From Gracilaria gracilis (Eukaryota > Rhodophyta > Florideophyceae > Gracilariales > Gracilariaceae), in contig JARGSG010000158.1 of NCBI GenBank assembly GCA_030374805.1, forward strand, positions 1 through 22,623: a DNA stretch of 22,623 nt. The letters are read 5' to 3'. The first letter of the stretch is position 1, and each line of letters opens with the position of its first letter. This document shows positions 10,391 through 18,167 of the stretch, one piece after another. The notes below the pieces were generated by a model that saw only the letters and a program-made list of their open reading frames with translations, was not told the origin of the DNA and made no database searches. The translations under genes and the position numbers were made by a program.

Positions 10391-10448
10391 CATCCCTAAG
10401 GTTTCTATTGTTAGAAGGCCTCTAAGTTATTATGACTGAGATGAAGAT

Positions 10449-11467
10449 ATGAGTGACAGCTGATGGACAGACGAACTGTAGAATTTGAAAAATTAGCCTG
10501 ATGATGCTTGCTGTTAGATCTACAAGCTGAATTTGAGAAATCTCAGGTGCAAGAAGTTTTAGATCAAGCTTGGATCAAGAGCTGGTTGGACTTGTAACTC
10601 TGATTAAAACTAGCGCATTAAAGAGATTGCTGCCCTTTTACTTAGTTGACCGTCTACGCCGACAGTTTTTAGTCTGACATCTGAAACACCAACACTACAC
10701 ATGAACTTTACCGGCAACCCTGGTACTGGCAAGACCACAGTGGCACTTGCGGATGGCTGAAATTTTACACCGTCTTGGTTATGTGCGTGAGGGGCACCTT
10801 GTGTCTGTGACGCGTGATGATTTGGTTGGTCAATATATTGGTCACACGGCTCCTAAAACGAAAGCTGTCATTAAAAAGGCCATGGGCGGCGTTCTCTTTA
10901 TTGATGAAGCTTATTATCTTTATAAGCCTGAGAATGAACGCGATTATGGCGGGGAATCTATTGAGATCTTATTGCAAGTGATGGAAAATCACCGTGATGA
11001 TTTGGTGGTTATTCTAGCTGGCTACAAAGATAAGATGGATAGTCTTTTTTGAAAGTAATCCAGGCATGCGCTCAACGGATTGCTCACCATCTCGATTTTC
11101 CTGATTATTCTCCCAGATGAACTTGGAACAAATTCGCTGATTTAATGCTCAAAGAGCAATGAGCTATCAACTTGAGCCCTGATTGCGCTCGCCAAGTTTT
11201 AAAAGTGAATATATTCCCATTCGAATGGAACTTTCGCATTTTGCGAATGCGCGTTCTATTCGAAATGCTCTTGACCGTGCATGCGGCTAAGACAAGCGAA
11301 CCGTCTGTTTGCAGACTCGGGATAAAGCTTTGAAAAAAGAAGACTCTAATCACTCTTAGAGGAAGAAGACTTGTTGCGCAAGCCGGGTGTTTTCTTGATG
11401 GTAAAGTTAGACGGCGACCCTGCGGATGGCATCAGTTGAATCTGAGATGTTTTATGAAGAAAAATAA
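10449..11467 (+). CDS. cbbX: CbbX, red-type Rubisco activase (AAA+); heavily frameshifted
   Basis: AAA+ ATPase that pulls on the Rubisco large-subunit C-terminus to release inhibitory sugar phosphates. Recognisable parts in order are [17 protein letters not shown] (about 10515-10565), [16 protein letters not shown] with Walker A at 10713-10739, an uninterrupted core 10747-11051 reading [19 protein letters not shown], the pore-loop segment VGQYIGHTA, Walker [14 protein letters not shown] and the conserved [20 protein letters not shown], then [14 protein letters not shown] pieces (about 11240-11285). The frame changes many times in 10449-10746 and 11050-11467, far more densely than in the neighbours. 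Start and stop are therefore approximate; the end is placed at TAA 11465-11467 after [11 protein letters not shown]. Poor local read quality is likelier than a dead gene, because the Walker motifs and many short conserved words survive in alternating frames. Confidence 0.85.
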
Positions 11468-11498
11468 ATGACTTAATAAAAGAGAGATATTGCCCTTA

Positions 11499-12171
11499 TG
11501 ACGACACAATGATTATCCTGATTGCCCCGTCTATTCTTTCTGCTGATTTTGCCCGCCTTGGTGAAGAGGTGAAAGCGATTGATGAGGCTGGGTGTGATTG
11601 GGTTCATGTTGATGTGATGGATGGTCATTTTGTGCCGAACTTAACCTTTGGTCCTTGTATTGTGGAGGCTATTCGCCCCTTATACAAAAAAGGTGATGGA
11701 TGTGCATTTGATGATTGCGCCGGCGGACCCTTATTTGGAAGCGTTTGTTAAAGCTGGTTCTGATATTGTGACGGTTCATGCTGAAGCGGGGCCGCATCTT
11801 GATCGCTCTTTGCAATTTATTCGCTCGCTTAGGTGCGAAAGGCCGGTGTTTCACTGAACCCATCAACACCTGAAAGCGTGATTGAATATGTGCTTGATAA
11901 GGTTGACCTTATTTTGGTGATGACTGTGAACCCAGGATTTGGTGGACAGAGCTTTATTGAAAGTCAATGCCAGAAAATTCGCAATATCCGCAAAATGATT
12001 GGCGATCGCCCTATCCACCTGGAAGTGGATGGTGGGGTGAACCCTTCTACTGTTGCTATGGTTGCTGAAGCTGGAGCTAATGCTTTGGTTGCTGGCTCCG
12101 GTGTGTTTAAAGGTGGCAATTATAAAGAAAATATTGAAGCCATTCGCGCTGGTGCGCTTGCCGCTCGGTAA
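11499..12171 (+). CDS. cbbE: Ribulose-phosphate 3-epimerase; frameshifts
   Basis: Interconverts ribulose-5-phosphate and xylulose-5-phosphate, linking transketolase products to PRK. It is a TIM-barrel protein of about 220 aa when restored. Motifs are [36 protein letters not shown] with the catalytic Asp, [35 protein letters not shown] and [11 protein letters not shown]. Breaks: an extra A in the run 11686-11691, and two extra bases near 11831 and 11841-11842. The start is uncertain: ATG 11499 needs a further shift, while ATG 11509 is in frame but has no clear ribosome binding site. It lies about 30 bp after cbbX. The gene would be called rpe outside a cbb operon. Confidence 0.92.
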
Positions 12172-12269
12172 ATTTAGACAAGGTCCTTTAAGGGCGTTCT
12201 GTATTTAGCATTTGCACATTCATTTTAACAATTGCAACTTCATTTTAGCTTTGTGGGAAATTACGATTA

Positions 12270-12972
12270 ATGAGTGAAAAAACATCACAAAAAGACTGGC
12301 CTAAGGCCGTTATTATGGATCTTGATGGCACTTTGATTGATAGCGCGCCTGACATTGCGCGCGCGTTGAATTGCGCTTTTCAAGATGAGGGTCTGTCCAG
12401 TTTTTACACTTGATGAAGTACGTTTTATGATTGGTGGTGGTGTTCCCAAATTGGTTGAACGTGCGTTTGATGCGCGGAACATGCCGCATGATGATAAAGA
12501 GCAAGCCATTATTGATGGTGTTTTGAAGCATTATACTAAAGCGCCGGTTGATAACACTGTGATTTATGAAGGTGTTGAGCATGTGCTTAGTACATTGCGG
12601 GCACGAGGACTTAAAGTTGGGCTCTGCACGAACAAGCCGCAAGACATCACTGAGGTGGCACTTGAGCAGCCTAAATATGACGGCGTATTTTGATGCGATT
12701 GTTGGTGGCACGGCAGATACAAAACGCAAACCAGACCCCTGAAACACTGAAGATGTGTGCCGATCAGTTGGGTGTTGATGTGGATGACTGCTTGCTTGTC
12801 GGTGATAGTGGTGCTGATCGTGGTGCTGCTGAAGCGCTGGAGATGACGGTTTTCTTAGTAGAATATGGTTTATTGCAAAACGCCGGTTTCTGAACTGAAG
12901 CCAGATGGTGTTTTGGATAAGATATCTGATTTACTCAAGATTTTATTTCCATTAGAGAGTTTCTCTTATTGA
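12270..12972 (+). CDS. cbbZ: Phosphoglycolate phosphatase (HAD family); four frameshifts
   Basis: Dephosphorylates 2-phosphoglycolate, the product of the Rubisco oxygenase side reaction. The restored length is about 232 aa. HAD motif I is VIMDLDGTLIDSAPDIARAL; motif II threonine is in GLCTNKP; the KRKPDP lysine is motif III; motif IV is LLVGDSGADRGAAEAL. All four breaks look like single extra bases: the T run 12401-12405, T at 12688-12691, T at 12740, and T near 12869-12872. Beyond the last break the frame reads to a TGA at 12970-12972. The start ATG 12270 follows GGGAAA. It belongs with cbbY just downstream as the metabolite-repair end of the operon. Confidence 0.9.
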
Positions 12973-13004
12973 TAAGTTTATAGAAACTCTCGTGTTGTTT
13001 TTTG

Positions 13005-13051
13005 GCGTTCCTTTTGTCCTAAAACCGGGAAACCACTTTTAGGCGGAACGC
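13005..13051. repeat. Intergenic hairpin repeat, copy 2
   Basis: An inner stem CCTAAAA (13018-13024) / TTTTAGG (13037-13043) encloses CCGGGAAACCAC, and an outer stem pairs GCGTTCC (13005-13011) with GGAACGC (13045-13051) perfectly. The core matches copy 1 at 3432-3478, but the stem bases differ at several positions in a complementary way, so structure rather than sequence is conserved. It sits in the 108-bp gap between cbbZ and cbbY, about 30 bp before the cbbY start. Confidence 0.65.
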
Positions 13052-13080
13052 ATTATATGAAGTTGTGAGAGGTTAACTCT

Positions 13081-13782
13081 ATGTTGGAAGCTTTGCTTTT
13101 TGACGTTGATGGTACGTTGGCGGAAACGGAAGAGGTTCATAGGGCTGCGTTTAATGAGGCCTTTGCGCAGGCTGATCTTAATTGGCATTGGGATCAAAAG
13201 CTCTATCATGAACTTTTGAGTGTCACTGGGGGTAAAGAGCGGATTCTTTATCATGTTCAACGCGCTGGATTAGAGACAGCTTTCTTCACACAAAATTACA
13301 TTGCCAAGCTTCATGCTCAAAAAACTGAACATTATGTGGCGATGATGGATGAAGGGAAAATTGAGCTTCGTCCTGGAATTAAAACTCTGCTTGAAGACGC
13401 TAGACAAGCGGGCATTCGATTAGCGATTACGACTACGACCAGTCATGTGAATGTTGAGCGATTGTTGAAGGCGACGATTGGGCCGCATGCCCTTGAGTGG
13501 TTTGAGGTCTATGCGACTGGAGACCGTGTGCCACGTAAAAAGCCGGATCCTGCGATTTATCAATTGGCTTTGGATGAGCTGAACTTGCCTGCGTCTTCTT
13601 GTTTGGCGATTGAAGATGCTGCTCAAGGATTGGCTTCTTCACTCGGGGCTGGTATTGCGACCATTATCACTGAGAGCTCATATTCTGCTGGTCAGAATTT
13701 TGATGGAGCTTTGAAGATTTACGCTGAGACTGATGAACGGCCAACATTGGCTGATTTGCAAGGTTTGTTTGAAACGGTTTAA
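13081..13782 (+). CDS. cbbY: CbbY, HAD phosphatase (xylulose-1,5-bisphosphatase)
   Basis: HAD subfamily IA phosphatase that degrades xylulose-1,5-bisphosphate, a misfire product that inhibits Rubisco. It is intact, 233 aa. Motif I is LLFDVDGTLAETEEVHRAAF with nucleophile D8 and acid/base D10; motif II TTTTSHVNVERLL; motif III lysine in RVPRKKPDPAIYQLAL; motif IV LAIEDAAQGL. The E-E-V-H-R segment after the nucleophile is characteristic of CbbY rather than generic phosphoglycolate phosphatases. GAGAGG precedes the start. It is the last recognised gene of the cbb operon. Confidence 0.93.
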   Translation: MLEALLFDVDGTLAETEEVHRAAFNEAFAQADLNWHWDQKLYHELLSVTGGKERILYHVQRAGLETAFFTQNYIAKLHAQKTEHYVAMMDEGKIELRPGIKTLLEDARQAGIRLAITTTTSHVNVERLLKATIGPHALEWFEVYATGDRVPRKKPDPAIYQLALDELNLPASSCLAIEDAAQGLASSLGAGIATIITESSYSAGQNFDGALKIYAETDERPTLADLQGLFETV

Positions 13783-14110
13783 AGCGGGATTATTTGCTTT
13801 TAATAATTGTTCTCAAGCAGATTTTTCAGAAGTCTTGTTTAACGTTAAATCATTAAATTTCTTATGGTTTTATTTTTTCTTTATTGAAAATTCAGGCATT
13901 TTACACTCACTTTTGATCACGTTCGGGAGAGAGTGTCTTATTCTGCTTGATCGTCTTTTTTTCGTCGTGCTTTTCTAATATATATGCAGCTTTGCGAATT
14001 TATGAGTGTTTCTATTAATAACTCTATGGATTTTATGCTGCCCTTTCAGATGTAGAGATGTTAAATAAACCTATCTCTATTAATGCGCTTCAGATGCCCA
14101 CTTTTATGAA
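13783..14110. other. Intergenic region between cbbY and the sox genes
   Basis: No gene is supported here. AAAGC (13781-13785) could pair with GCTTT (13796-13800) just past cbbY as a weak terminator, and ACACTC (13903-13908) can pair with GAGTGT (13931-13936). Both are weak. The open frame across 13733-13978 is Phe/Leu-rich low-complexity translation of AT-rich DNA. A sox promoter is expected but I cannot place it. Confidence 0.45.
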
Positions 14111-14153
14111 GCGCCTTCAGGTTGCCTACTAGCAACCGGCGCGGCATCCGCGC
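14111..14153 (+). promoter_or_regulatory. Compact nested stem-loop upstream of soxX, candidate RNA leader
   Basis: GCGCC (14111-14115) pairs with GGCGC (14138-14142), enclosing a TTCA bulge and an inner stem GGTTGC (14120-14125) / GCAACC (14132-14137) with loop CTACTA. A competing stem GCGCGG (14139-14144) / CCGCGC (14148-14153) shares the GGCGC strand, so the two folds exclude each other. The GC-rich block stands out in AT-rich surroundings and ends 47 nt before the soxX start. It may be a cis-acting leader or an attenuator; I cannot assign it to a known family. Confidence 0.45.
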
Positions 14154-14199
14154 AGCCCAAAGCCGAATTTATTTTTGGGTGAAACACATTAGGTATTGT

Positions 14200-14800
14200 A
14201 TGACGAACTCTATTGCGCAAAAATTTAATTTGCTTGCTCAATTTTTAAGAGCGCCTTTTTGTATGTCTTTGCGGCTATGTATGATTTTATTGATAACCCC
14301 TGTATTGGTGACTTCAATTTGGGCATTGGATTTGAACGCCGCAGAAAAGGCGACTAAAAAAAGCAGAAAAAAAGACCTCTAAATTAGTTGAATATGAAAT
14401 TTTCAATCTCATCCAATCAAAGTCTATTCCTAAGCCTTTGGCTGGAAAAAAAGGGAATTGGAAGCGAGGGGAGGCTTTAATCCTTGATGCATTGCCAAGG
14501 GAAATTGTCTTCAATGTCATAGAATTGATCAATTTCATGAAAAGGCTAAGAAAAATCCAGATGTTTATGGCAATATGGGGGAAATTGGACCGTCACTTGA
14601 TGGTGTGGCTTCGCGCTATCAAGGATAGCCAGTTAAGGCTGATATTGGTGAATGCGAAGCTTGTTTTTCCTGAAACTATTATGCCTGCTTATTATCGGAT
14701 TGATGGATTGACCCGAGTGGATGATAATTATTTAGATAAACCGATTATGAGTGCTCAGGATATTGAAGATATTTTGAGTTTTTTGATGAAATTAAAATAG
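14200..14800 (+). CDS. soxX: SoxX, monoheme cytochrome c of thiosulfate oxidation; three frameshifts
   Basis: Small cytochrome subunit of the periplasmic SoxXA complex, which couples thiosulfate oxidatively to the carrier SoxYZ. About 199 aa from ATG 14200; an in-frame ATG at 14263 would give a tighter signal peptide (MSLRLCMILLITPVL then VTSIWA). After restoring the frame the mature part shows IPKPLAGKKGNWKRGEAL, the heme motif C-L-Q-C-H at 14506-14520, GEIGPSLDGVASRY, and the distal methionine ligand in ETIMPAYYRIDGL. Breaks: extra A in the run 14356-14362, one base missing at 14490-14497, and an extra A near 14621. SoxA follows about 100 bp downstream; the usual soxYZ are absent between them. 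Confidence 0.85.
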
Positions 14801-14905
14801 GGCCGTTAAGTTGAATTTTTGTTTCCAACATTGCCGTACATGCTTTGCTGGAATTCGCATTTGTGATTTCTCGATTTTTCGTCGTTTGCTGAATCGTTTT
14901 AGTTT

Positions 14906-15717
14906 TATGGTGGATTGTCTGGCTCACTGATTGCTTTCATGTCGTCTATGGTGGCTTTTGCCGGGAATGGACGGGATAAATCTATAGTTCCGCGCGATAA
15001 AACGAACCCGTTATCTAATCTTTGGTCTGGATATTATTATGCGAAGAAAGACATACAGGCCTTACAAGAGAATAGACAAGAAAACCCCGGATTTAAATAT
15101 ATTACCGAGGGTGCTCAATTGTGGGAACAAAAGGTTGGTCTGCGCAATAAGTCCTGCGCGAAATGTCATGGGAAGCCTAGCGTTTCTATGGGAGAGGCGG
15201 GGGCCCGCTATCCGCAATATTATGCGCCCTTTTAAGCGTCTTATTAATCTGGAGCAGCGGATTAATCTTTGCCGGAAAAATTACCAAGGGGCTAAAAGTT
15301 TTGAATATGAAAGCCGTGAGATGTTATCTTTAACGACATTTGTCCGCTCTCAGGCGAGGAATAGACCTGTGCGTGTGAAGGTTGATGGATTTGCTAAAGA
15401 TTTTTTTGAAAGAGGTAAGGCGTTTTACTATCAACGGCGCGGACAGCTTGATATGTCATGTGCCAATTGTCATGAAAATAATTATGGCAAACAATTGCGT
15501 TCGACGCTTTTGAGCCAGGGGCAGGCAAATGGTTTTCCGAGTTACCGTGTTGCATGGCAAAAGGTTGGTTCTCTGCATCGTCGTTTTCAAGGATGTAATA
15601 AACCTTGTGCGGGCTAAACCCTATGCGTTGGGGGCTGAGTATTATGTGAATTTGGAGCTCTATCTGAACTGGCGTGGTGCCGGACTTGAAGTTGAAACGC
15701 CAGCTGTACGTGATTAG
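14906..15717 (+). CDS. soxA: SoxA, diheme cytochrome c of thiosulfate oxidation; frameshifts
   Basis: Catalytic subunit of SoxXA. About 270 aa when restored. A secretory signal ends near SSMVAFA. The first heme site is C-A-K-C-H at 15155-15169, followed by NLEQRINLCR. The second heme site is C-A-N-C-H at 15459-15473. The active-site cysteine, which carries a persulfide heme ligand in studied SoxA proteins, lies in RRFQGCNK (codon 15594-15596). The C-terminus ELYLNWRGAGLEVETPAVRD is diagnostic. Breaks: near 14920-14930 in the signal region, so the start at ATG 14906 is tentative; an extra base at 15227-15233; an extra T at 15605-15606. All heme and active-site residues are present. Confidence 0.88.
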
Positions 15718-15935
15718 GGGCTAAACTACAGGCCTTAAGAGTAGGCAAAGGCCACTTATCTAAATTGGTATCAGTAGATACAGAGCATCTTGGCCCAGAG
15801 ATGTATGGACGAAAAGTTGGGTTGTGGATTTTTTAAATTGGGTTTAGACCCTCTTTTAGTATTAGAAGTATATTAGTATTAGAAGGTTTTAATATTAGAA
15901 GGTCTTTTGTGAGAGACATTTCTTAGGAGCATTTA
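15718..15935. promoter_or_regulatory. Gap soxA-ccdA with small hairpins and three TATTAGAAG direct repeats
   Basis: Just after soxA, GGCCTT (15731-15736) pairs with AAGGCC (15748-15753), and GTATC (15768-15772) pairs with GATAC (15777-15781); neither has a T-run. Closer to ccdA, TATTAGAAG occurs three times, at 15860-15868, 15877-15885 and 15893-15901, with 16-17 bp periodicity. This spacing (about 1.5 helical turns) may mark regulator binding or a small local duplication. Confidence 0.4.
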
Positions 15936-16752
15936 ATGGCTGATGTTATTTTATATTTCTCTATTGGTTTGGCGGGGTTAATTAGTTTTCTCTCGCCTTG
16001 TGTTTTGCCATTAGTGCCACCTTATCTTTGTTATTTAGGGGGGGTGACCTTTGATGAGCTTTCTAATTCTGAAGAGAGTATCACGTCCGGCTATGCATGG
16101 ACGGATTATTTTATCTTCAGTGTTTTTTGTACTTGGGTTTACGACGATTTTTGTAGCACTCGGCGCTGGGGCCTCAGCTTTTGGGCAATTGTTACATGGC
16201 CATAAAATTCTCCTGACGCAAGTTGCTGGCGGTGTTATCGTATTGTTTGGCTTGCATTTTTTAGGAATTTTGAAAATTGGGTTTTTATATAGAGATACCC
16301 GTTTTCAAACAAATTCTACGAGTGTGAGTGTTATTGGCGCTTATGTTATGGGATTGGCGTTTGCTTTTGGCTGGACGCCGTGTATTGGGCCTATTTTATC
16401 ACCTGTTATGTCTGTTGCGGCTGATAGTGGTCAAGTTGGTCGCGGTGTTTCCATGTTGCTTGCTTACTCCATTGGGCTTGGGGTTCCTTTCATGTTGGCG
16501 GCGATAGCGGTTAGACCGTTTTTGAGATTTTTAAAGAAATTTCAGCGTCACCTTGGAACCATTGAAAAGATAATGGGGCTTATGCTTATCTTTGTTGGTT
16601 TCCTCTTTATCAATTCTACTCTTGATTGGTGGGGAAGCTGGATTTCATTAAATGGCCTTTCAACCTGGTTACTTGAGAATTTTGAAAGTTTGCAATCTAT
16701 TGAGAAATTATTGGTTCCGGATGATTTGCCTGAGCAAATTATGAAGCAATAG
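15936..16752 (+). CDS. CcdA/SoxV-like cytochrome c biogenesis and thiol transport membrane protein; one frameshift
   Basis: Inner-membrane DsbD/CcdA-family protein that passes reducing equivalents from cytoplasmic thioredoxin to the periplasm. About 271 aa and roughly six membrane segments. The two redox cysteines are in the symmetric motifs SFLSPCVLPLVPPYL (first segment) and GWTPCIGPILSPVMS (fourth). One break lies in the T run near 16121-16130, inside the second membrane segment. Its place right after soxXA suggests the SoxV role, keeping SoxY or SoxXA thiols reduced, but the family also serves cytochrome c maturation, so the gene name is left open. The ribosome binding site is TTAGGAGC. 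thiD starts 13 bp after its stop, so the two may be co-transcribed. Confidence 0.88.
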
Positions 16753-16765
16753 GCTTGATGTTGAT

Positions 16766-17752
16766 ATGACCCATGCTGATGCTCCTTATGTTGCTTTAAC
16801 CATTGCTGGTTCTGATAGTTCTGGCGGGGCTGGTATACAGGCTGATCTGAAAAGCTTTGCAGCTTTTGGGGTTCATGGGGCATCAGTTGTTACCGCGGTG
16901 ACAGCGCAGAACACAACCTCTGTCAGTGATATTCATACTTTACCATTGTCTTCGATTGAGGCTCAGCTTGATGCTGTTTTTAGTGATATGCCTGTGCGGG
17001 CAATCAAGATTGGGATGATTGGTTCAGCGACGATTGCGTCGTTGGTTGGGCGTTATATAAAACAAGCTAATGTTGAGTTGGTTGTGGTTGATACGCCTTT
17101 GATGTCTGGTACGGGGGCGGCGCTTGGGGATGAGTTGGTGCGATCTGCGATCGTTGAACATTTATTTCCTTTAGCTCATATCATTACGCCTAATTTGCAT
17201 GAGGCGGCTTTATTACTGGATGAAGCCCCTCTTTCTTTTGAAGATTTTTACTCAGCTGATGAAACGAAGCGCATTTTATTTGAAAAAGTCATTGCTGAAT
17301 TTGAGGCGCAAGCACAGAAACTGCTCGCTCTTGGGCCGCGTTCCGTCTTGTTGAAGGGCGGTCATTTTTATGATTTAGCTTCAAATGCTGAGAGTGATGT
17401 GCCTCAAATTACTGAAAGAAAGGCGATTGATGTGTTTTATGAAGGCGCAGCTTCAGAAGACATTGCTTTAGAAGGCGTTGTTTCAGAAGGCATTGTTTCA
17501 GAAAATACTGGTTCTAAAGTGTTTGTGTCAGATTGGGTTGATGTGGTGCACCATCATGGGACTGGGTGTGCACTTGCTTCGGCAATTGCTGCTAATCTTA
17601 TTTATGGTAAAGATGCTGGAAAATCGGATAAATGGGCCGTTGAGAGAGCCAGGAATTGGCTGCAAGAGTGTTTGAAAGACTCTCATGCAATGTCAGTTGG
17701 AAAAGGTGCCGGACCGTTAAATATTGCCAATTTACGTAAAATTGATCTATAA
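16766..17752 (+). CDS. thiD: Hydroxymethylpyrimidine/phosphomethylpyrimidine kinase with pentapeptide-repeat insert
   Basis: Phosphorylates HMP and HMP-P for thiamine synthesis; ribokinase fold, cytoplasmic. It is intact, 328 aa, against about 265 for typical ThiD. Motifs are ALTIAGSDSSGGAGIQADLK near the N-terminus, VTAQNTTSV, PVRAIKIGMIGS, ITPNLHEAALLL, and the catalytic GTGC with C268 in HHHGTGCALASAIAANL. The extra length falls in a variable surface loop that includes residues 226-250, encoded by five tandem 15-bp units (17441-17515) reading EGAAS, EDIAL, EGVVS, EGIVS, ENTGS. It starts 13 bp after the ccdA stop. Pyridoxal kinase is a related alternative, but the motifs favour ThiD. Confidence 0.92.
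   Translation: MTHADAPYVALTIAGSDSSGGAGIQADLKSFAAFGVHGASVVTAVTAQNTTSVSDIHTLPLSSIEAQLDAVFSDMPVRAIKIGMIGSATIASLVGRYIKQANVELVVVDTPLMSGTGAALGDELVRSAIVEHLFPLAHIITPNLHEAALLLDEAPLSFEDFYSADETKRILFEKVIAEFEAQAQKLLALGPRSVLLKGGHFYDLASNAESDVPQITERKAIDVFYEGAASEDIALEGVVSEGIVSENTGSKVFVSDWVDVVHHHGTGCALASAIAANLIYGKDAGKSDKWAVERARNWLQECLKDSHAMSVGKGAGPLNIANLRKIDL
17441..17515 (+). repeat. Five tandem 15-bp units inside thiD
   Basis: Units begin at 17441, 17456, 17471, 17486 and 17501, each starting with GAAG or GAAA; units three and four differ only at GAAGGCGTTG versus GAAGGCATTG. They encode acidic pentapeptides E-[GDN]-x-x-[SL]. The in-frame 15-bp period keeps the gene open, and the gradient of divergence suggests stepwise duplication. 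Confidence 0.8.
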
Positions 17753-18155
17753 GTGAGCCAGATTACGCAGAATTAACTTTACAGATGATGCTGCGTAAAC
17801 CATAAATCGCGCAAATTGATACAAAGTGGTATTTTACCGTTATTACATAAAAAGTTTTAGCGGAGATAAAATTTTTGGCCTGATTCCTGCTTTTTAAACG
17901 AAATCTAAAAGATTTAGTGGGATGAACGGCGGATTGTTTTTCTAACACTTTAAGAATTGTTTTTTGAATTGATAAGAGTTCAATTTATGAACACAGTTCA
18001 ATTGTTTAGTGTTTTGAAAGTTTAAGGCTCATCAATTTTGAGCATATTTGTTTTGATATTGTGGAAGCTGTTTTCCTTTCCTTTTTACTAGATGCTTTGT
18101 TGTCATCTGAAAATAATAAAAGGAGCGATATTGAGGCCATTAAGTATAAAGAGTA
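17753..18155. other. Intergenic region between thiD and the RND gene
   Basis: No gene is supported in these 403 bp. The direct repeat AGTTCAATT occurs at 17977-17985 and 17995-18003, 18 bp apart, and interlocks with the dyads GTTCA-N5-TGAAC (17978-17992) and TGAAC-N3-GTTCA (17988-18000). This looks like an operator for a dimeric regulator before the exporter gene. AAAGGAG lies at about 18119-18124 but is too far (over 30 bp) from the chosen start to serve it. Confidence 0.45.
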
Positions 18156-18167
18156 TTGAGTGTACGC

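Noticed and set aside
10747..11051. Separate short AAA+ protein
   Set aside because: It is only the unbroken middle of cbbX; Walker A lies just upstream in another frame and conserved CbbX fragments continue downstream.
13860..13936. Intrinsic terminator for the cbb operon
   Set aside because: ACACTC/GAGTGT has a 22-nt loop and no adjoining T-run; too weak to call.
13733..13978. Small hydrophobic protein after cbbY
   Set aside because: It overlaps the cbbY C-terminus in another frame and then translates AT-rich intergenic DNA; no ribosome binding site and no recognisable family.
17763..17948. Minus-strand 61-codon frame in the thiD-RND gap
   Set aside because: No ribosome binding site, no recognisable similarity and a composition expected of AT-rich non-coding DNA.
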